Source of the DNA: Spodoptera frugiperda
Lineage: Eukaryota > Arthropoda > Insecta > Lepidoptera > Noctuidae
Length of the DNA: 64,000 bases
Direction: 5' to 3'
Assembly: GCF_023101765.2 (NCBI RefSeq)
Contig: NC_064228.1
Span: 548,501-612,500, forward strand
A program made the position numbers and the translations under genes. This document shows positions 43,583 to 54,599 of the stretch, piece by piece. The notes below the pieces were generated by a model. That model was not told where the DNA came from. It saw only the letters and a program-made list of their open reading frames with translations, and searched no databases. Each line of letters opens with the position of its first letter. The stretch's first letter is position 1.

Positions 43583-44351
43583 AATCATCAAACGGCACAA
43601 GTCACCAGACATATTTACACGCCAAACAAAATGGCCGCTTATAGTCAAAAACAAAGGCTAACAATAGCACGAAGTTATAATATAGTTTGCTGCGACACTT
43701 CTATTGGTACAATGCGATTCTCACATAATAACTACGAAATGCAGGAACTATTGTATTGTATATATTTACTTTATCTTTATCTTTAAACATACTGGAGCGG
43801 ACATAGTATTGGAATATGTAGTTATGTGGAGTGTATTTGGTTTCATTTGTTTGCAGATATATTTCTAATAGATGCGGCTAAGATTGGCTATATCTATCGA
43901 GACTCGGGTGTAATTGGAGATGCATTTTAAAGGTAACTTCTGGTTTTAAGTTACTTGAGTATCTCTACTAATCTAGTATTTTTATGTGCGATATGTTTCT
44001 GTCAAACTTTTTGATTAATAAAAAAACGTAAAAAATCTGTCCAACATATATTCTTATTGTGTTACATTAAGTATTAGTAAAAAAAATATAGATTGAATTT
44101 TTCAAACACAATCCATCAATTTCGACATACAAAAACGAGCAAACAAATTTCACATTTACCAAAACATACTAAAGTTCATAATCCTATAACAAAGAATCAG
44201 AATCAAATATAAAAAATATATGTTATATAGAGTTGCCAACACGCTTGTTAATTAATGTTTGAACACGAAACAGCCTCGTGATGGAACACTGATCATTGTC
44301 ACAGTAACTACATGTTGTATTTTATAACAGATATATTTTATACCTGTTATT
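43583..44351. other. Unique AT-rich intergenic DNA
   Basis: Nothing recognised. Confidence 0.4.
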
Positions 44352-44610
44352 TTATTATAACTTTCGTGAGACATACTAAATTAATTATTATGTTATCGGC
44401 TTACTCACGTAACTGTTTGACGATGATTGTCACAATGACAAGGAAAGTGCGCGTGATTACAGGCAGAAGGCGCGATGGGCGCAGAACTCGAATCCCCAGT
44501 AGTAGCACGACAGTCGCCACGTCGTATGTCGCGGAATGCTGCTTATAAATATGAGCCTCTAGCATGGCTTGAAACTAGTTGAGTTCTTTGTTAAGCTGTT
44601 ATTCTATATA
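44352..44610. mobile_element. Family E MITE with unusual interior
   Basis: Full left end (ttattataactttcgtgaga, cggcttactcacgtaactgt). The middle is replaced by GC-rich sequence (gtgcgcgtgattacaggcag). Right part has cgcggaatgctgcttataaa and tagcatggcttgaaactagt. Confidence 0.7.
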
Positions 44611-44689
44611 TCAAGTGTTTTTACACAAATTAACACTTTTTAAATACTAAATAATTTTTAAATGACCGACATTTACCATTGGTGGCAAA

Positions 44690-44756
44690 GGTCGCAGAGA
44701 GCCGCTGGATGCAGGTCGCTTCCAACCGGCCTATCTGGAAGTCATTGGAGGATTGA
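44690..44756 (+). mobile_element. LINE C-terminal fragment (RTE-like)
   Basis: Encodes AESRWMQVASNRPIWKSLE, then breaks directly into a family C fragment at 44757. Confidence 0.5.
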
Positions 44757-44862
44757 AACACAACGCAAGCGTTGTTTCGCGTCGGTTTTCTGTGAGGCCG
44801 TAGTATCACTCCGGTCGAGCCGGCCCATTCGTGCCGAAGCATGGCTCTCCCACATTCTCCCC
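44757..44862 (+). mobile_element. Family C 3' fragment
   Basis: acgcaagcgttgtttcgcgt to cgaagcatggctctcccac, fused to an RTE-like LINE fragment at its 5' side. Confidence 0.65.
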
Positions 44863-45344
44863 CATTAAAAATATAATAGTAAAATGTAAAATCATAAAAC
44901 CGGGAACTTTTACAATCCACCATGATTTATGTGTATCCCAGCTCTGTCAGACATATAGCTTGAAGCTATTGTTCTCCATTTTATGGGGTTTTGAGTAATG
45001 GCTGCCGGCCGCTGTAAAAATATCTGGACAGTTTTAAAGTTATGGGAGTTTTCACGTCCAAATATGTATATAGCAGGGTTTTTAAATACTTAAGTTGACC
45101 TATTTTATTTTTGAAATGATAGAGAGAGATTTGGCCAAAAATTTCGATTTAAGTGTTGCTTTTAGGTTCATTAAATAACACGTCACACTTTTTATCGCAA
45201 ATGTACGAAAACTGCGAACAGCTACCGACGACCGGACATCATTCTCTAATGTTTGGGTGTACTATTATGTAATCAAAATCCAAAATCAAGAATCTTATCC
45301 AATATCTAATCTCCTCCAATATTAACGAAGCCTCTTGGGAAAGC
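44863..45344. other. Unique intergenic DNA
   Basis: A patch at 44,925-45,065 (gggttttgagtaatggctgc) is non-repetitive; no exon found. Confidence 0.4.
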
Positions 45345-45475
45345 AACCCTTCCCTCATTGAGCCTCCGGTAACCTGAAACACAACACAAGCGTTGTTTCA
45401 CGCCACATTTCTATAAGGCTCTGGTATCACTCCAATCCAGCACGAGAAGCATGGCTCGCCATCCGTGAAAGCGAG
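45345..45475 (+). mobile_element. Family C 3' fragment, diverged
   Basis: gagcctccggtaacctgaaa, acacaagcgttgtttcacg, gctctggtatcactccaatc. Confidence 0.55.
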
Positions 45476-45671
45476 CAAAAATAAGCAATACTCGCAGCAC
45501 AGTACAATATTCACAAACAAGTAGTGTCGTACAAGTGTCACAGCGCTACGTTTCGGTGACATGTCGCGAGCTGTTCCGCTACCAACTTCTATTCTGTTTG
45601 TAGGGCTGTCTGTTTTGTTTTTGTATTTTGGGAATGATCTGCAACTGCTCAGGACTGTCCTTATCATCAGT

Positions 45672-45755
45672 TAGTAGGAACGGAGTGGTTTTTAGTCAGT
45701 AAGAGTCTCATACTCCCTCTCGCCTCGCCCAAGGCGCGAAAAGTCTTAAGATGTT
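45672..45755 (+). mobile_element. Family D 3' fragment
   Basis: taggaacggagtggttttta to aaggcgcgaaaagtctt. Confidence 0.62.
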
Positions 45756-46424
45756 TTTTTAAGATCGAAGAAGAAGAAAATGTTTAGAATTGGTTCAGAT
45801 CAGAGTATGTGTATGTGTATTTAATCTATTGATCTGAGTTCATGTCTTTGAGACATTAAACCGTGTGTGGTATTGAATTCATGTCTTTGAGACGCATAAG
45901 TCGTGTGTGAATAGTATTAAATTAAAATAAAGTTTAAGAACATAATATTTTTTTAATATTATTAATTTTGTGTTCCATTACTGATAGTAAGAAAACTATC
46001 AAAAAATTGTGGTGATACTTTATCTAAGTAGTTACAAAACAGCAACAAATATCAAGTATCAAAGTCAGAATTAAAAATCAATAGTCTACATTAGCAACCC
46101 TAAGCCAACCAGTTTAAAGTTTGTCAAAAATAGCCGCGACTCATGCCCGGCTGTATCGAGAGATATTCCTATTTACTTGAGTTCCTGGTCGGCTACTGGC
46201 TACGTTTTGTTTTAACTGTCGACAAACGCGACAGTTGCCGACCAAATATTTTTATGTTGGCACGAGTTTGTCGAGTGTACGTCTGCTTTGTCGGCAAAGT
46301 GAATTTTGTTTTTTTTGGTTGTTTGTTTGTTTGTTTGTGCCTAGTTTAGTTATGAAAGTTTTGTTGACGATAAATGTGAAATTAATTAATTTAGTGTATG
46401 GTAAGTAAAGCCACTGGCTACTGC
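45756..46424. other. Unique DNA with a short tandem repeat
   Basis: A 39-bp unit (ttcatgtctttgagac...cgtgtgtg) occurs twice at about 45839-45915. 46,130-46,300 is GC-richer (gacaaacgcgacagttgccg). (TTTG)n at 46316-46338. No gene assigned. Confidence 0.4.
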
Positions 46425-46500
46425 ACAATGTATTGTGGGGTTGATTGTCACGGCAAATAATTATTTTTCTAGTCCACATTGTTGTTACAGGCCTGAGTGT
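46425..46500 (+). mobile_element. Family B SINE, 5' part, split by a family D insertion
   Basis: actgcacaatgtattgtggg, ggttgattgtcacgg, cattgttgttacaggcctga. The matching 3' part resumes at 46858 (gtgatgtgaatttttaaaaa, gctcccacgatacaaga). Confidence 0.6.
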
Positions 46501-46857
46501 GTGGTGGCGGCGTGTCCTGCATAGGCTGAGCACCGCTGTGTCTTCAGGGATATGTTCGGTGTCGACGACCTTTCGCGTTCGGCTATAGTACAGGGCATAA
46601 TACAGAGGAAGGGGACTGGGATGCCGTATCCTCCTGCTGTGAAACAGTCATGCCTGGTAAGGAGGGGGAGCGCCTAAGAGAACGAACCTTTTCACGCCCC
46701 AGATGCCCGATACGGAGCCGCGGAAGACTTACGGGTTGCCAGACCTCCGGCTCAAAGAGCAGGAGTAAAAACGGGGTGGTTTTTAATCAGTAAGAGTCTG
46801 ATACTTTCTCTCGCCTCATGCCGGGCGAGACTTATTGGATGATTTCTCCTAAAAAAA
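46501..46857 (+). mobile_element. Family D retroposon, full-length reference copy with target-site duplication
   Basis: A 357-bp element inserted in a family B SINE. The host sequence ggcctgagtgt (46490-46500) is repeated as ggcctgaatgt (46858-46868) after the element. It ends in A7. Landmarks in order: gtggtggcggcgtgtcctgc, gtcgacgacctttcgcgttc, gccgtatcctcctgctgtga, ggtaaggagggggagcgcct, acgggttgccagacctccgg, gtggtttttaatcagtaaga, gcgagacttattggatgatt. Duplication plus A-tail show it is a retroposon. No RT and no clear B-box seen. Confidence 0.8.
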
Positions 46858-46910
46858 GGCCTGAATGTGATGTGAATTTTTAAAAACGCTCCCACGATAC
46901 AAGAAAAACT
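46858..46910 (+). mobile_element. Family B SINE, 3' part after the insertion
   Basis: Continues the element broken at 46500: ggcctgaatgtgatgtgaat, aaacgctcccacgatacaag. Confidence 0.6.
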
Positions 46911-47032
46911 TTATTTATTTAGACGGTTTTCCTACTAATAATAAAAAAAACTTTAATGAGGAAACCACGTCTAAAACAATACTTTATTAAACAGGACAAT
47001 GAAAATGGCTATTGTCTATAATTATTATTATA

Positions 47033-47065
<33 letters not shown>

Positions 47066-47066
47066 T
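47033..47066. repeat. (TG)n microsatellite
   Basis: About 16 TG units interrupted once by tata. Confidence 0.9.
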
Positions 47067-47261
47067 TGGAAGAGAGGCTATGTTTTTAATTGGATGAATG
47101 TTGCCGCACGAGTAGTTGCCTACGAAATTACAATTTAATTTAAATCGTCGACCGTTACTCTTTCATTCTGTGCAAAATAAACTTCATATAAAAGTAATGT
47201 TGGTGAAATATTGCTACTCTTTTATTTACGGGTATGTGTGCATAACAGTGTTATTAATGAT

Positions 47262-47312
47262 GAAGGGGTAGGCAGAGATGCACGTATACAAAGGCACTAT
47301 GTGACACCCCAT
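47262..47312 (-). mobile_element. Family A 3' fragment
   Basis: gaaggggtaggcagagatgc, aggcactatgtgacacc; very short. Confidence 0.4.
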
Positions 47313-47324
47313 TTTTATCTCATA

Positions 47325-47450
47325 CTAGCTGGCCCGGCAAACTTCGTACTGCCTCTAACACTTTTTCCTCACCTTTTAAACCTTCTATGACCCTGCACAA
47401 ATAATTCAAGACCAAAATCTGCCAAAATGTATGAACTTTTATTTAAAACT
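47325..47450 (+). mobile_element. Interspersed repeat fragment (ctagctggcccggcaaac type)
   Basis: Starts actagctggcccggcaaact; the opening motif is common at the start of insect interspersed repeats. Class unknown; recognition is from memory. Confidence 0.4.
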
Positions 47451-47849
47451 CTACCACCATTCAAATGGCGGGATGACCACAAGTTTCCATCAGCTGTGTG
47501 ACACGGCTCGATGACGTCACTGCAATTATTGCCAATAGGCTTTGTATTGAGTCATTTGTAAGCGATATTGTATTAGTGCAGTAGGAGTCTGCTATACTAC
47601 TAGCGGGGATAGTGGGTGTTACTGTATCTGCTCGCGTCTTTCTTCGCGTACGCTACTCATAGTTATGAGCCCCGGGTCGGCGTGAAACCAATCGAGTAGC
47701 TCGGGTAATCGGGTAAGCAGTGAATACTTCGTAAAGTGCGTAAAGTTGAGTTGTGAATATGCGTAATTTTGCAATAAGTACTCCATTAAAAAACTCGATT
47801 TTAGTATATAAAAATATTTAAAATGTGGTAGTGTTTCGGGTGTGCATGT

Positions 47850-47920
47850 GTTGCTGCGATTGCTTACCATCAGGTGATGCGTCTGCTCGTTTAATTGCTT
47901 ATACCATAAAAAAATAACTT
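47850..47920 (-). mobile_element. Family C 5' fragment
   Basis: cgattgcttaccatcaggtg, cgtctgctcgtttaattgct, tataccataaaaaa. Confidence 0.6.
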
Positions 47921-48414
47921 TCTTTACAAGATAATATAATCTGACTGATTCCAATTTCCTTTCTTCTTCTAATTCTTTTAATGTGAGTTTACGTTTAAAT
48001 TGATTGAAACAAGAGCGCGGTCGGCGTTCTGATGGGTTGGTTTATTCGAGCCGGCTAATCAGAGCGGCCGTAAAGCAAACTCATACTAAAGGTGCTGTTT
48101 TTACAAGAAGATGGCGTAATTGCCCGCTCATACAAACGCTCCGCTGACACCATAGCCGAGGCCTTACTATTTGCTTTGTCATCGTTAATGATGTGGTCTG
48201 CGCGGGAATTATGTCCGGCGACCACGTACACTGCGCCGTATCAGTGATTAGGGCAGCGAATTAAATTGTCACCTACATGCGTAGTGGAAAATTAGGGGAT
48301 ATTTGGGAAAAATTAATGTATATGATGTATAAATGTATTTAAGTCAGTTAAAGCGTTACTTTAACCAAAACTTTATTTCTCTATTTACATTTTTCCATAT
48401 TATTTTATTATAAC
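47921..48414. other. GC-richer unique block, possible regulatory element
   Basis: 48,010-48,270 is about half GC against an AT-rich background (gagcgcggtcggcgttctga, cgaggccttactatttgctt, cggcgaccacgtacactgcg). It is non-repetitive in this window, with no sustained ORF. Role unknown. Confidence 0.4.
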
Positions 48415-48595
48415 TTTTTTAAGACTAAATTAATCATTGTGTTATCGGCTTACGCTGTAGCAGCGCGACTGTTGATAAATGTTATTTTATTTTTGCAAAT
48501 AGTTTACAATGTTACTCTTTTACACGTCAATGTTTCAAATAATTGCAATCTTTCAAATAGTTGCTGCGTCGTATCGTGAATGCTACTCATGATTT
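48415..48595. mobile_element. Family E MITE, degenerate
   Basis: ttattataacttttttaaga, tgttatcggcttacgctgta and gctgcgtcgtatcgtgaatg; large central replacement. Confidence 0.5.
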
Positions 48596-48800
48596 TTTTA
48601 TGCAAAAAGTCGTTAAACGAGCAGACAGATCACCTAATGGTAAACAATCGCCGTCGTCCATGGACACGTGAAACACTAGAGACGTTACAAGCGCGTTGTC
48701 GTCCTTTTAGGGTTAGGAATTTAAGGGTTATTGGGGAATCGGAGATTAGCAAGATTTGGAAGGGGGCCTTCGGTGGCCTTCGGTAACCTCACTCTCATTC
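48593..48800 (+). mobile_element. Family C repeat
   Basis: ttttttatgcaaaaagtcgt to ccttcggtaacctcactc, with ggtggccttcggtaacc partly duplicated; 3' third missing. Confidence 0.7.
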
Positions 48801-48999
48801 TCTCCGGTAACCACACGATCTCTTTGAACGTAAAACAAAATCGTACTAGGCAGAGCTCATTAAAACGTTTTCCTAACAATTTACTTTAAATATCAACACA
48901 GGTTTACTCTTAATGCAATAATGTTACTACACAGCACAACATGAACCCTTTAACCCTTCAATAAGTAAACTTCCATCGTCATCGTGGTAACCCGAAGGT

Positions 49000-49490
49000 C
49001 TACGACACCCACTTCTCAAGTATGAGAGTGCAGCTTCGAAACCTACCAACGGCAAGCACCAATGTGACTTTTTCCGAGTTATATGTACTTTCTAAGATTA
49101 TTTAGACACCACTATCAAAGTCAAAATTATTTATTTCAAATAGACTGAGAAGGCACTTTTGAACGTCAAAGCAAATATTACAATATTAAAAAAATGTCTG
49201 TCTGTCGGTCAGTCCTCTAGTGAAGCTATTTCCTCGTTCCAAAGTGTAGATTCGTGTGGAGAAGAACGAGCAAGAAACTCCATAGGTTATATAATAACCT
49301 TAAGGACCACAAAACTGACTGACTAACGATGAAGGAAAACATCGTCAGAAAACCTGTATATAATTTCTAATTATAAGTTTGAAATCGCCAACCCGCATTG
49401 AGCAAGCGTGGTGAATAATGCTCAAACTTTCTGTATGAGAAGAGGCCTTTGGTCAGCAGTGGCCACTTATAGGCTGTTGATGTGTGATGT
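49000..49490 (-). mobile_element. Family J repeat interrupted by a LINE fragment
   Basis: Family J reads from gaaacctaccaacggcaagc to agattatttagacaccac, breaks at 49117-49322, and resumes at gaaggaaaacatcgtcagaa to cagtggccacttataggctg. Confidence 0.62.
49117..49322 (-). mobile_element. LINE 3' end (family I) nested in family J
   Basis: Reverse copy: tcaaaattatttatttcaaa, ctgagaaggcacttttgaac, gtctgtctgtcggtcagtcc, gaacgagcaagaaactccat. Confidence 0.65.
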
Positions 49491-50652
49491 GAAGCAAACT
49501 TGCAACAAAGCACAAACTTCTTCATGTAGAATAACTAGACGAGCTGCATCTCTGCTTACCCTTTTGTATACGTCGTCAATATACATACATACATACATAC
49601 ATCTGTCTGTCTGTTACATTGACAACTCTTTTACTGCAACTGATCTATTACGTGTGGTAATAGAAAGTTGCGCGACTGTGGCGACACTTTCTATTGCCTT
49701 GTTAATTGGGTGGTCGTAAGTGCAACAACTAACAAAGGTGTATTGCGTTCGATTCTCGGTTGAGACAACGTATCTGTAGAAAAAAATGACGATAAAATGT
49801 TGTATACTATAGAAAATCACGCCTAAGTTGTGAAACCATGTGACCGTTTCCACAGATACTAAGCTGTGTAGCGTTGCGAGGTAGGCAAAGTAGCTGCACA
49901 AGAAAAATGCGCAGCTCGAGTATGCGATGTATCGATAGCAAGAAAATCACCCATAGCTCACATCCATATTAAAAACATGTCTTAGTTGAACCCGTTTCCA
50001 CCAGTGCTAAGCTATGTGTACCAATGAATATGATTGGTGAAAATCAAACGCATTCACAGCAACGTAGCATAGCACATCTCTAGTGGAAAAACACCCTTAG
50101 GATTATATTCTATAGCATCCACCATTATCCATCCAACATAAGGGGTGGATCCTATTACACAGACAGACACAGAAATCGAGCACAATTCAATTCTATTCAT
50201 AAATAATTAATATTACGAAAATCAAAACCCCCATTTTTATTACAAAAACATTACAATTTAACACACCACACACTAAAATATAATCTAAAACTTTTTCATA
50301 GAATTCGATTTCCAGTCGGACAAGGCACAGGCAAGGCTAGACAAAAGCTAGCCAGATCGAACCAGTCCTAGACAATAGGGGGATGCATTGTGCTATCTGA
50401 AATGTAGTTTATTTGCAAACCACTGTGAACTAAACCGTTTCAGCGGGGAACAAACAATTGTTTGAATGTTTTTGTGTGTGTTTGTTTGTTTATTAATATT
50501 TGTTTGATATGGTTTCTACGTATGTGGAGGTTAAGCCTTTTGTCTGTACTATAATGGTAGATAGAAATTATACAGAGCGTAAACGGAACGCTGTCGAAAA
50601 ACACAACAAATATTTTTTAGTTTCGTTTTAGTTTTAGTATTATTTTTTTTTG
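49491..50652. other. Unique intergenic DNA with a tRNA-like remnant
   Basis: 49,690-49,790 has a B-box-like gcgttcgattctcggtt in a SINE-like context (gtggtcgtaagtgcaacaac). The rest is AT-rich with no gene. Confidence 0.4.
49578..49616. repeat. (ATAC)n/(CTGT)n microsatellite
   Basis: Six ATAC units followed by ctgtctgtctg. Confidence 0.85.
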
Positions 50653-50815
50653 TGGTATAAGCCGATAAACGTGTAGACGGATCACCTGATGGTAAGCAAT
50701 CGCCGCCACATTTCAAACACCAGAGGCGTTACAAGTACGTTGCCGGCCTTTTGGGTCCGGAATTTAAGGGTTGTTGGAGAATCAGTGATTGGGCAGATTT
50801 CCGATGACCAACCTG
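50653..50815 (+). mobile_element. Family C repeat fused to family D
   Basis: tggtataagccgataaacgt to gggttgttggagaatcag, breaking into family D at about 50850. Confidence 0.68.
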
Positions 50816-50849
50816 TGATCCCCAGCCTGGTTGCATATCATGGGGATTT

Positions 50850-50985
50850 CTACACATACCGGTTCGGAAAGCAGTAGTAGGAACGGCTTGGTTTTTAGTG
50901 AGTAAGAGTCTGACACTCCCTCTCGCCTCGCCCAAGGCGAGAAAAGTCATTGGATGATTTTCCCCCCTCAAAAAAAAAGTGACCA
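50850..50985 (+). mobile_element. Family D 3' part
   Basis: taccggttcggaaagcagta to gatgattttcccccctcaaa. Confidence 0.68.
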
Positions 50986-51424
50986 TGTCAGTTTAAAAAC
51001 TTATATTGCAACTCTCTACCAACACGTAATACGTCCACTAGTGACGTATTCCGCGCATATCACGATAACGAGATGTCACGGTACCATACTATCACACTAT
51101 CACGCTATCACGCTGTCACTGATGACGTCACGCTCTATTGACGTGTTGCATTGATTCTTAATTGAATGCAATCATATCTGTCAGGTTTTTAATTGAAGTG
51201 ATATTTTCTTTTTGTTCAATTAATTTTGTAAGGATTTTGCGTGATAAAATGTATGAAAATGTTAAATGCTTTTAATCCAAGGAACAAAAATGAATGAATT
51301 ATTAAAGTTTTCAATCAATTATTTTAGGTAATATTTTCTTCAACCTGAAAAAGAATACCAATAGACCATAGAAACATAGTTGTCAAAGAAAGAAAATCAT
51401 ATATTTCATGTGGGACTCCGTGGA
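50986..51424. other. Unique DNA with an 8-bp tandem run and a CRE-like palindrome
   Basis: 51,088-51,119 repeats (a/g)ctatcac about four times; tgacgtca lies directly after at 51,123-51,130. Confidence 0.5.
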
Positions 51425-51585
51425 ATAAAAAGTGAAAGTTTGTTTGTTTGAATGTTTGTTCGTCAATCACACTGAAACTACTGAACGGATTTTGATGAAA
51501 TCAGTTATGCAGACAGGGTATAAGCTGACTTGGGTGATAGGATACTTTTTTACCATGGGATCACTGGCAGAAGCTTCTAATTAAT
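51425..51585 (+). mobile_element. Family H fragment
   Basis: gtcaatcacactgaaactac, gaacggattttgatgaaatc, ggtataagctgacttgggtg. Confidence 0.62.
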
Positions 51586-51899
51586 ACTTTGAACCGACAA
51601 AATATAAAACAATTCCTTAACTAACTGCAACAACATGAAGACTAGTAGTTACTTGGCAGTTAAACTTGTAGTGTAGCTGCAAAATCTTTAACTAATTACC
51701 CTTCAACTTAAGTAAAGTGCTTAGACGAACGTCAAACGCAAACACAGGGTGGTTGCGCTATAAATATATAAGTACATTGTATAGTTAGTTTAGGAAATGT
51801 TTTATAGAAAAAACTGATATATGTATAGGTGTTTTCAGTAAGTATAGATGAAACAATGTTGTTGATTATTAACCTTTAAAAAGAAGGAGGTTCTCTGTT

Positions 51900-52145
51900 T
51901 GATATATACAGATATATCTATGTATGTTTAAGTGCGATTATCTAATGATTGGTCGATTCGAACCGACCGCTAAGTTTATAGGAGATTGTTTGAACGCATT
52001 AATCTCCGGAACTACTGGTCCGATTTTAATAATTATTTTTGTGTTAGATAGTATATTTTTTGAGGAAGATTATAGGCTACATAACATCATGCTACAATCA
52101 ATAGGAGTCGACCAGAACGAGTGAAACCTTAACCATAAAAAGTTA
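51900..52145 (+). mobile_element. Family L interspersed repeat fragment
   Basis: ttggtcgattcgaaccgacc, tctccggaactactggtccg, gattataggctacataacat. I recall similar motifs in moth LINE/Helitron remnants; class not decided. Confidence 0.45.
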
Positions 52146-52527
52146 TTATATGCAACCAGCTAAAAGTACATGATACTTTAAACATTCACTTCTGCCTACC
52201 CCGTTTTCTGTACAAAATGTTACTAAGATCAAATTCTAAGCACTAGACAGACCTCCACAAATGTGTTGAGTTACGCAACATCTTACTAAGTTAGATGTAC
52301 CTACATCGTACTGTACATGTCACTCACACACGCAAACGTCGAGTGCCCTGAAGAACTCTCCACGCAGTATCTACTTAGTGTATATTTTTTTAATATGGTG
52401 ACCAATATTTTGTATGAAAATTATATTAAAGTTATGATTGTCGAGGCTGGGTTGAGTAAGGTTGTGTTCTCGCACGAAACAAATCTTTATTTGATGAATT
52501 GTTAATGCATAGTTGGAGTGGTGATTG

Positions 52528-52660
52528 CACGGTCGACGTGGTAGATGAAAGGGGTACAATTCTCGCACGGAGTAACTCTTTGTGTGATCTGCAAATTGTT
52601 GTTTTGGGTCTATTTGTCATGTGTATGTTTGTAAACGCGCTTACGACATAGAAAAAAATC
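52528..52660 (+). mobile_element. Family B SINE, internally deleted
   Basis: tgcacggtcgacgtggtaga, gggtacaattctcgcacgga, ctctttgtgtgatctgcaaa, cgcgcttacgacatag. Confidence 0.68.
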
Positions 52661-52842
52661 ACAGCGTAAGGCAAAATTTTATTTAAAAAATAATAATTTG
52701 ACTGCATAAATGAAGTAGTATTTACTTCGTATTATAAAAAAATCGTTTTATAGAATTATATAAAATTTTTATTAATTATCTGTATAGCACAGCAGCGGTA
52801 GAAGAATTTATTTTTCGTTACAAATCCAGAATAAAATAGATT

Positions 52843-52968
52843 AACCGCCGTACTCAAAGTCATTTAATGATTACTTAACCCAGTCCTTAGCAATTGTTTT
52901 CAGAAACAAATTCGTTACTTAGGAATAGTTCAAGTAACCATTAAATGCATCTGAGAACGGCAGTAAGG
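52843..52968. mobile_element. Family F MITE
   Basis: Clear inverted ends: accgccgtactcaaagtcat and atgcatctgagaacggcagt. Confidence 0.78.
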
Positions 52969-53371
52969 CCGACGATGCACATGTGACTCCTCTGACGTCG
53001 CGATAATCATCAGGTGATCCGTCACCGCGTTTGCCCACCTATTCCACGAAAAAAAGATTAAACAAAATATCAGTAAAATACTTTTTTTATCATGAGAAAT
53101 ATATTTCACCTGTCGTTTCTGTATAATATCCTGAAATATGGATGCATGGTTGTCCTACACGACGTTTCCTGCGGAAGCATCAATCAATTCGGTAATGACG
53201 TCACGGAAAAACATGGCGCCCGGTTATACAGCGCACATTTTTTTTATTATTATTACAACTTAACAAGTTTGTATTTCAATATGTATATTTTTATATTGCA
53301 GTGTATTTCGTATTTTAATATTTTTTTACTGAAATGTTATGGAACCTGGATTACTTTTCTTTACATTTTCT
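52969..53371. other. Unique DNA with a promoter-like patch
   Basis: A family C-like piece (aatcatcaggtgatccgtc) near 53005. 53,150-53,235 is GC-richer with tgacgtca at 53,196 and aaaacatggcgcccggtta. A 120-codon ORF at 53092-53454 runs into a SINE and is not credible. Confidence 0.4.
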
Positions 53372-53545
53372 TTTTTAAAAAACCTTACCCCATACTACGA
53401 TTTACTCATGTGTTGTGGGTGTATTTACAAACAAACAAGTTCACATACACATGACACCTAGACCCGAAACGACAATTTGTGGATCACACAAAGAGTTGCT
53501 CCGTGCGGGATTCGAACCCGCTACACGTTGCACGATATCCAGTCG
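53372..53545 (-). mobile_element. Family B SINE
   Basis: ttaccccatactacgattta, gtggatcacacaaagagttg, gattcgaacccgctacacgt; the head beyond gcacgatat is lost. Confidence 0.75.
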
Positions 53546-54247
53546 ATTTGTTAAATGCCTTGTGAACTAATGAATGAATGTAACTCTTTCAAAACTACTG
53601 CACGGAACTGAAAAAAAAAATCAGCATAAATTATAGTCTAGTAGAATAACCTATACATTAGGGTACTTTTTCTGCGCAACACGGGCAAACCCAATAACAA
53701 AAGTTAATTATAATAAAACACGCTCATTTCATAAACACCAGTCTCATAAATATACAAAAAAGTACCACCGCTACATCACCAATCCCTCAAGATTAACCAA
53801 CTAACCACACACACATGATAAAACTAAAACTAAAAAAAAAAACAACAAAATAGAAACAACGAAAAAAATCTCAGCGAAACTTTACTCACGCGAGAAGTCT
53901 GCCATCCACTCCGTCAGAAACAGATTGATGATGCCATCTACAACGATTATGTTCACTTGTGGAAATTAAAAAAGTTCGCCCAATGTCTTCGTCCACTGTT
54001 GAAGAAAGTTCCAAAGTGTTTGCCCAAAAAAATCCAGGATTTTCACCCCGGAGCCGAGTTGGGTATTGGCTTTTAAAAGTTTGGATTGGGTAAGTATCAG
54101 GTGGGCTGTTATTGACTGAAGATAATTTTGCTGGTGAGATTTAAATATCGTTATGTCATCGGGGTTATTTTTATTAAAGGAATAATAAAGGGTCTCATAA
54201 TTCTATAGCTTTGGTAAGTATTTTTAATGAAACCTTGACTTCAAATA
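53546..54247. other. Unique DNA with a weak candidate exon
   Basis: 53,880-54,090 is GC-richer and has open frames on both strands. See the candidate exon at 53,890-53,955. Confidence 0.4.
53890..53955 (-). CDS. Weak candidate 66-nt exon of an unknown gene
   Basis: On the minus strand, ttttttaatttccacaag is a good acceptor and gtgagt a good donor. Between them is one open frame, phase 1 on both sides, reading NIIVVDGIINLFLTEWMADF then S. I do not recognise the peptide. Against it: the exon is short, no partner exon was found within the window, and the plus strand is also open here (RQKQIDDAIYNDYVHLWKLK) up to a TAA near 54078. Treat as a splice-signal coincidence unless transcripts support it. 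Confidence 0.2.
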
Positions 54248-54405
54248 CGTCACGCCTTATATCCCCGAAGGTGTAGGCAGAGGTGCACATTACGGCACGT
54301 AATACCGCTATACAATGTACACCCACTTTTCACCATTTGTGTTATAAGTCCCATGTAATAGGGGGTGAACCTATAGCCATATACTTGGCACAATTCCAGA
54401 TTCTT
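54248..54405 (-). mobile_element. Family A SINE, 5'-truncated
   Basis: cgtcacgccttatatccccg to cacaattccagattc; the tRNA-like head is missing. Confidence 0.7.
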
Positions 54406-54599
54406 TGTATAAATTTTGTTATTTATATGAATTTGTAAAAGGTGTCTAGTCATTCAAGCTTATTTACATCAGGTTAACTTCTGTGTCGGGTAAAGTATGA
54501 ATGAGTTTTTTTTTAAATAAACAAAATCTTATTTGTCCTGAAAGCCTATTAATTGAATGAGGATTTGTCACTGAGTCTGGAAATTTGGTGTTTTTAGCA

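Noticed and set aside
46252..46533. 93-codon minus ORF
   Set aside because: It crosses a (TTTG)n tract and the family B/D junction.
53092..53454. 120-codon plus-strand ORF
   Set aside because: Its 3' part lies in a family B SINE and the rest is hydrophobic low-complexity translation of AT-rich DNA.
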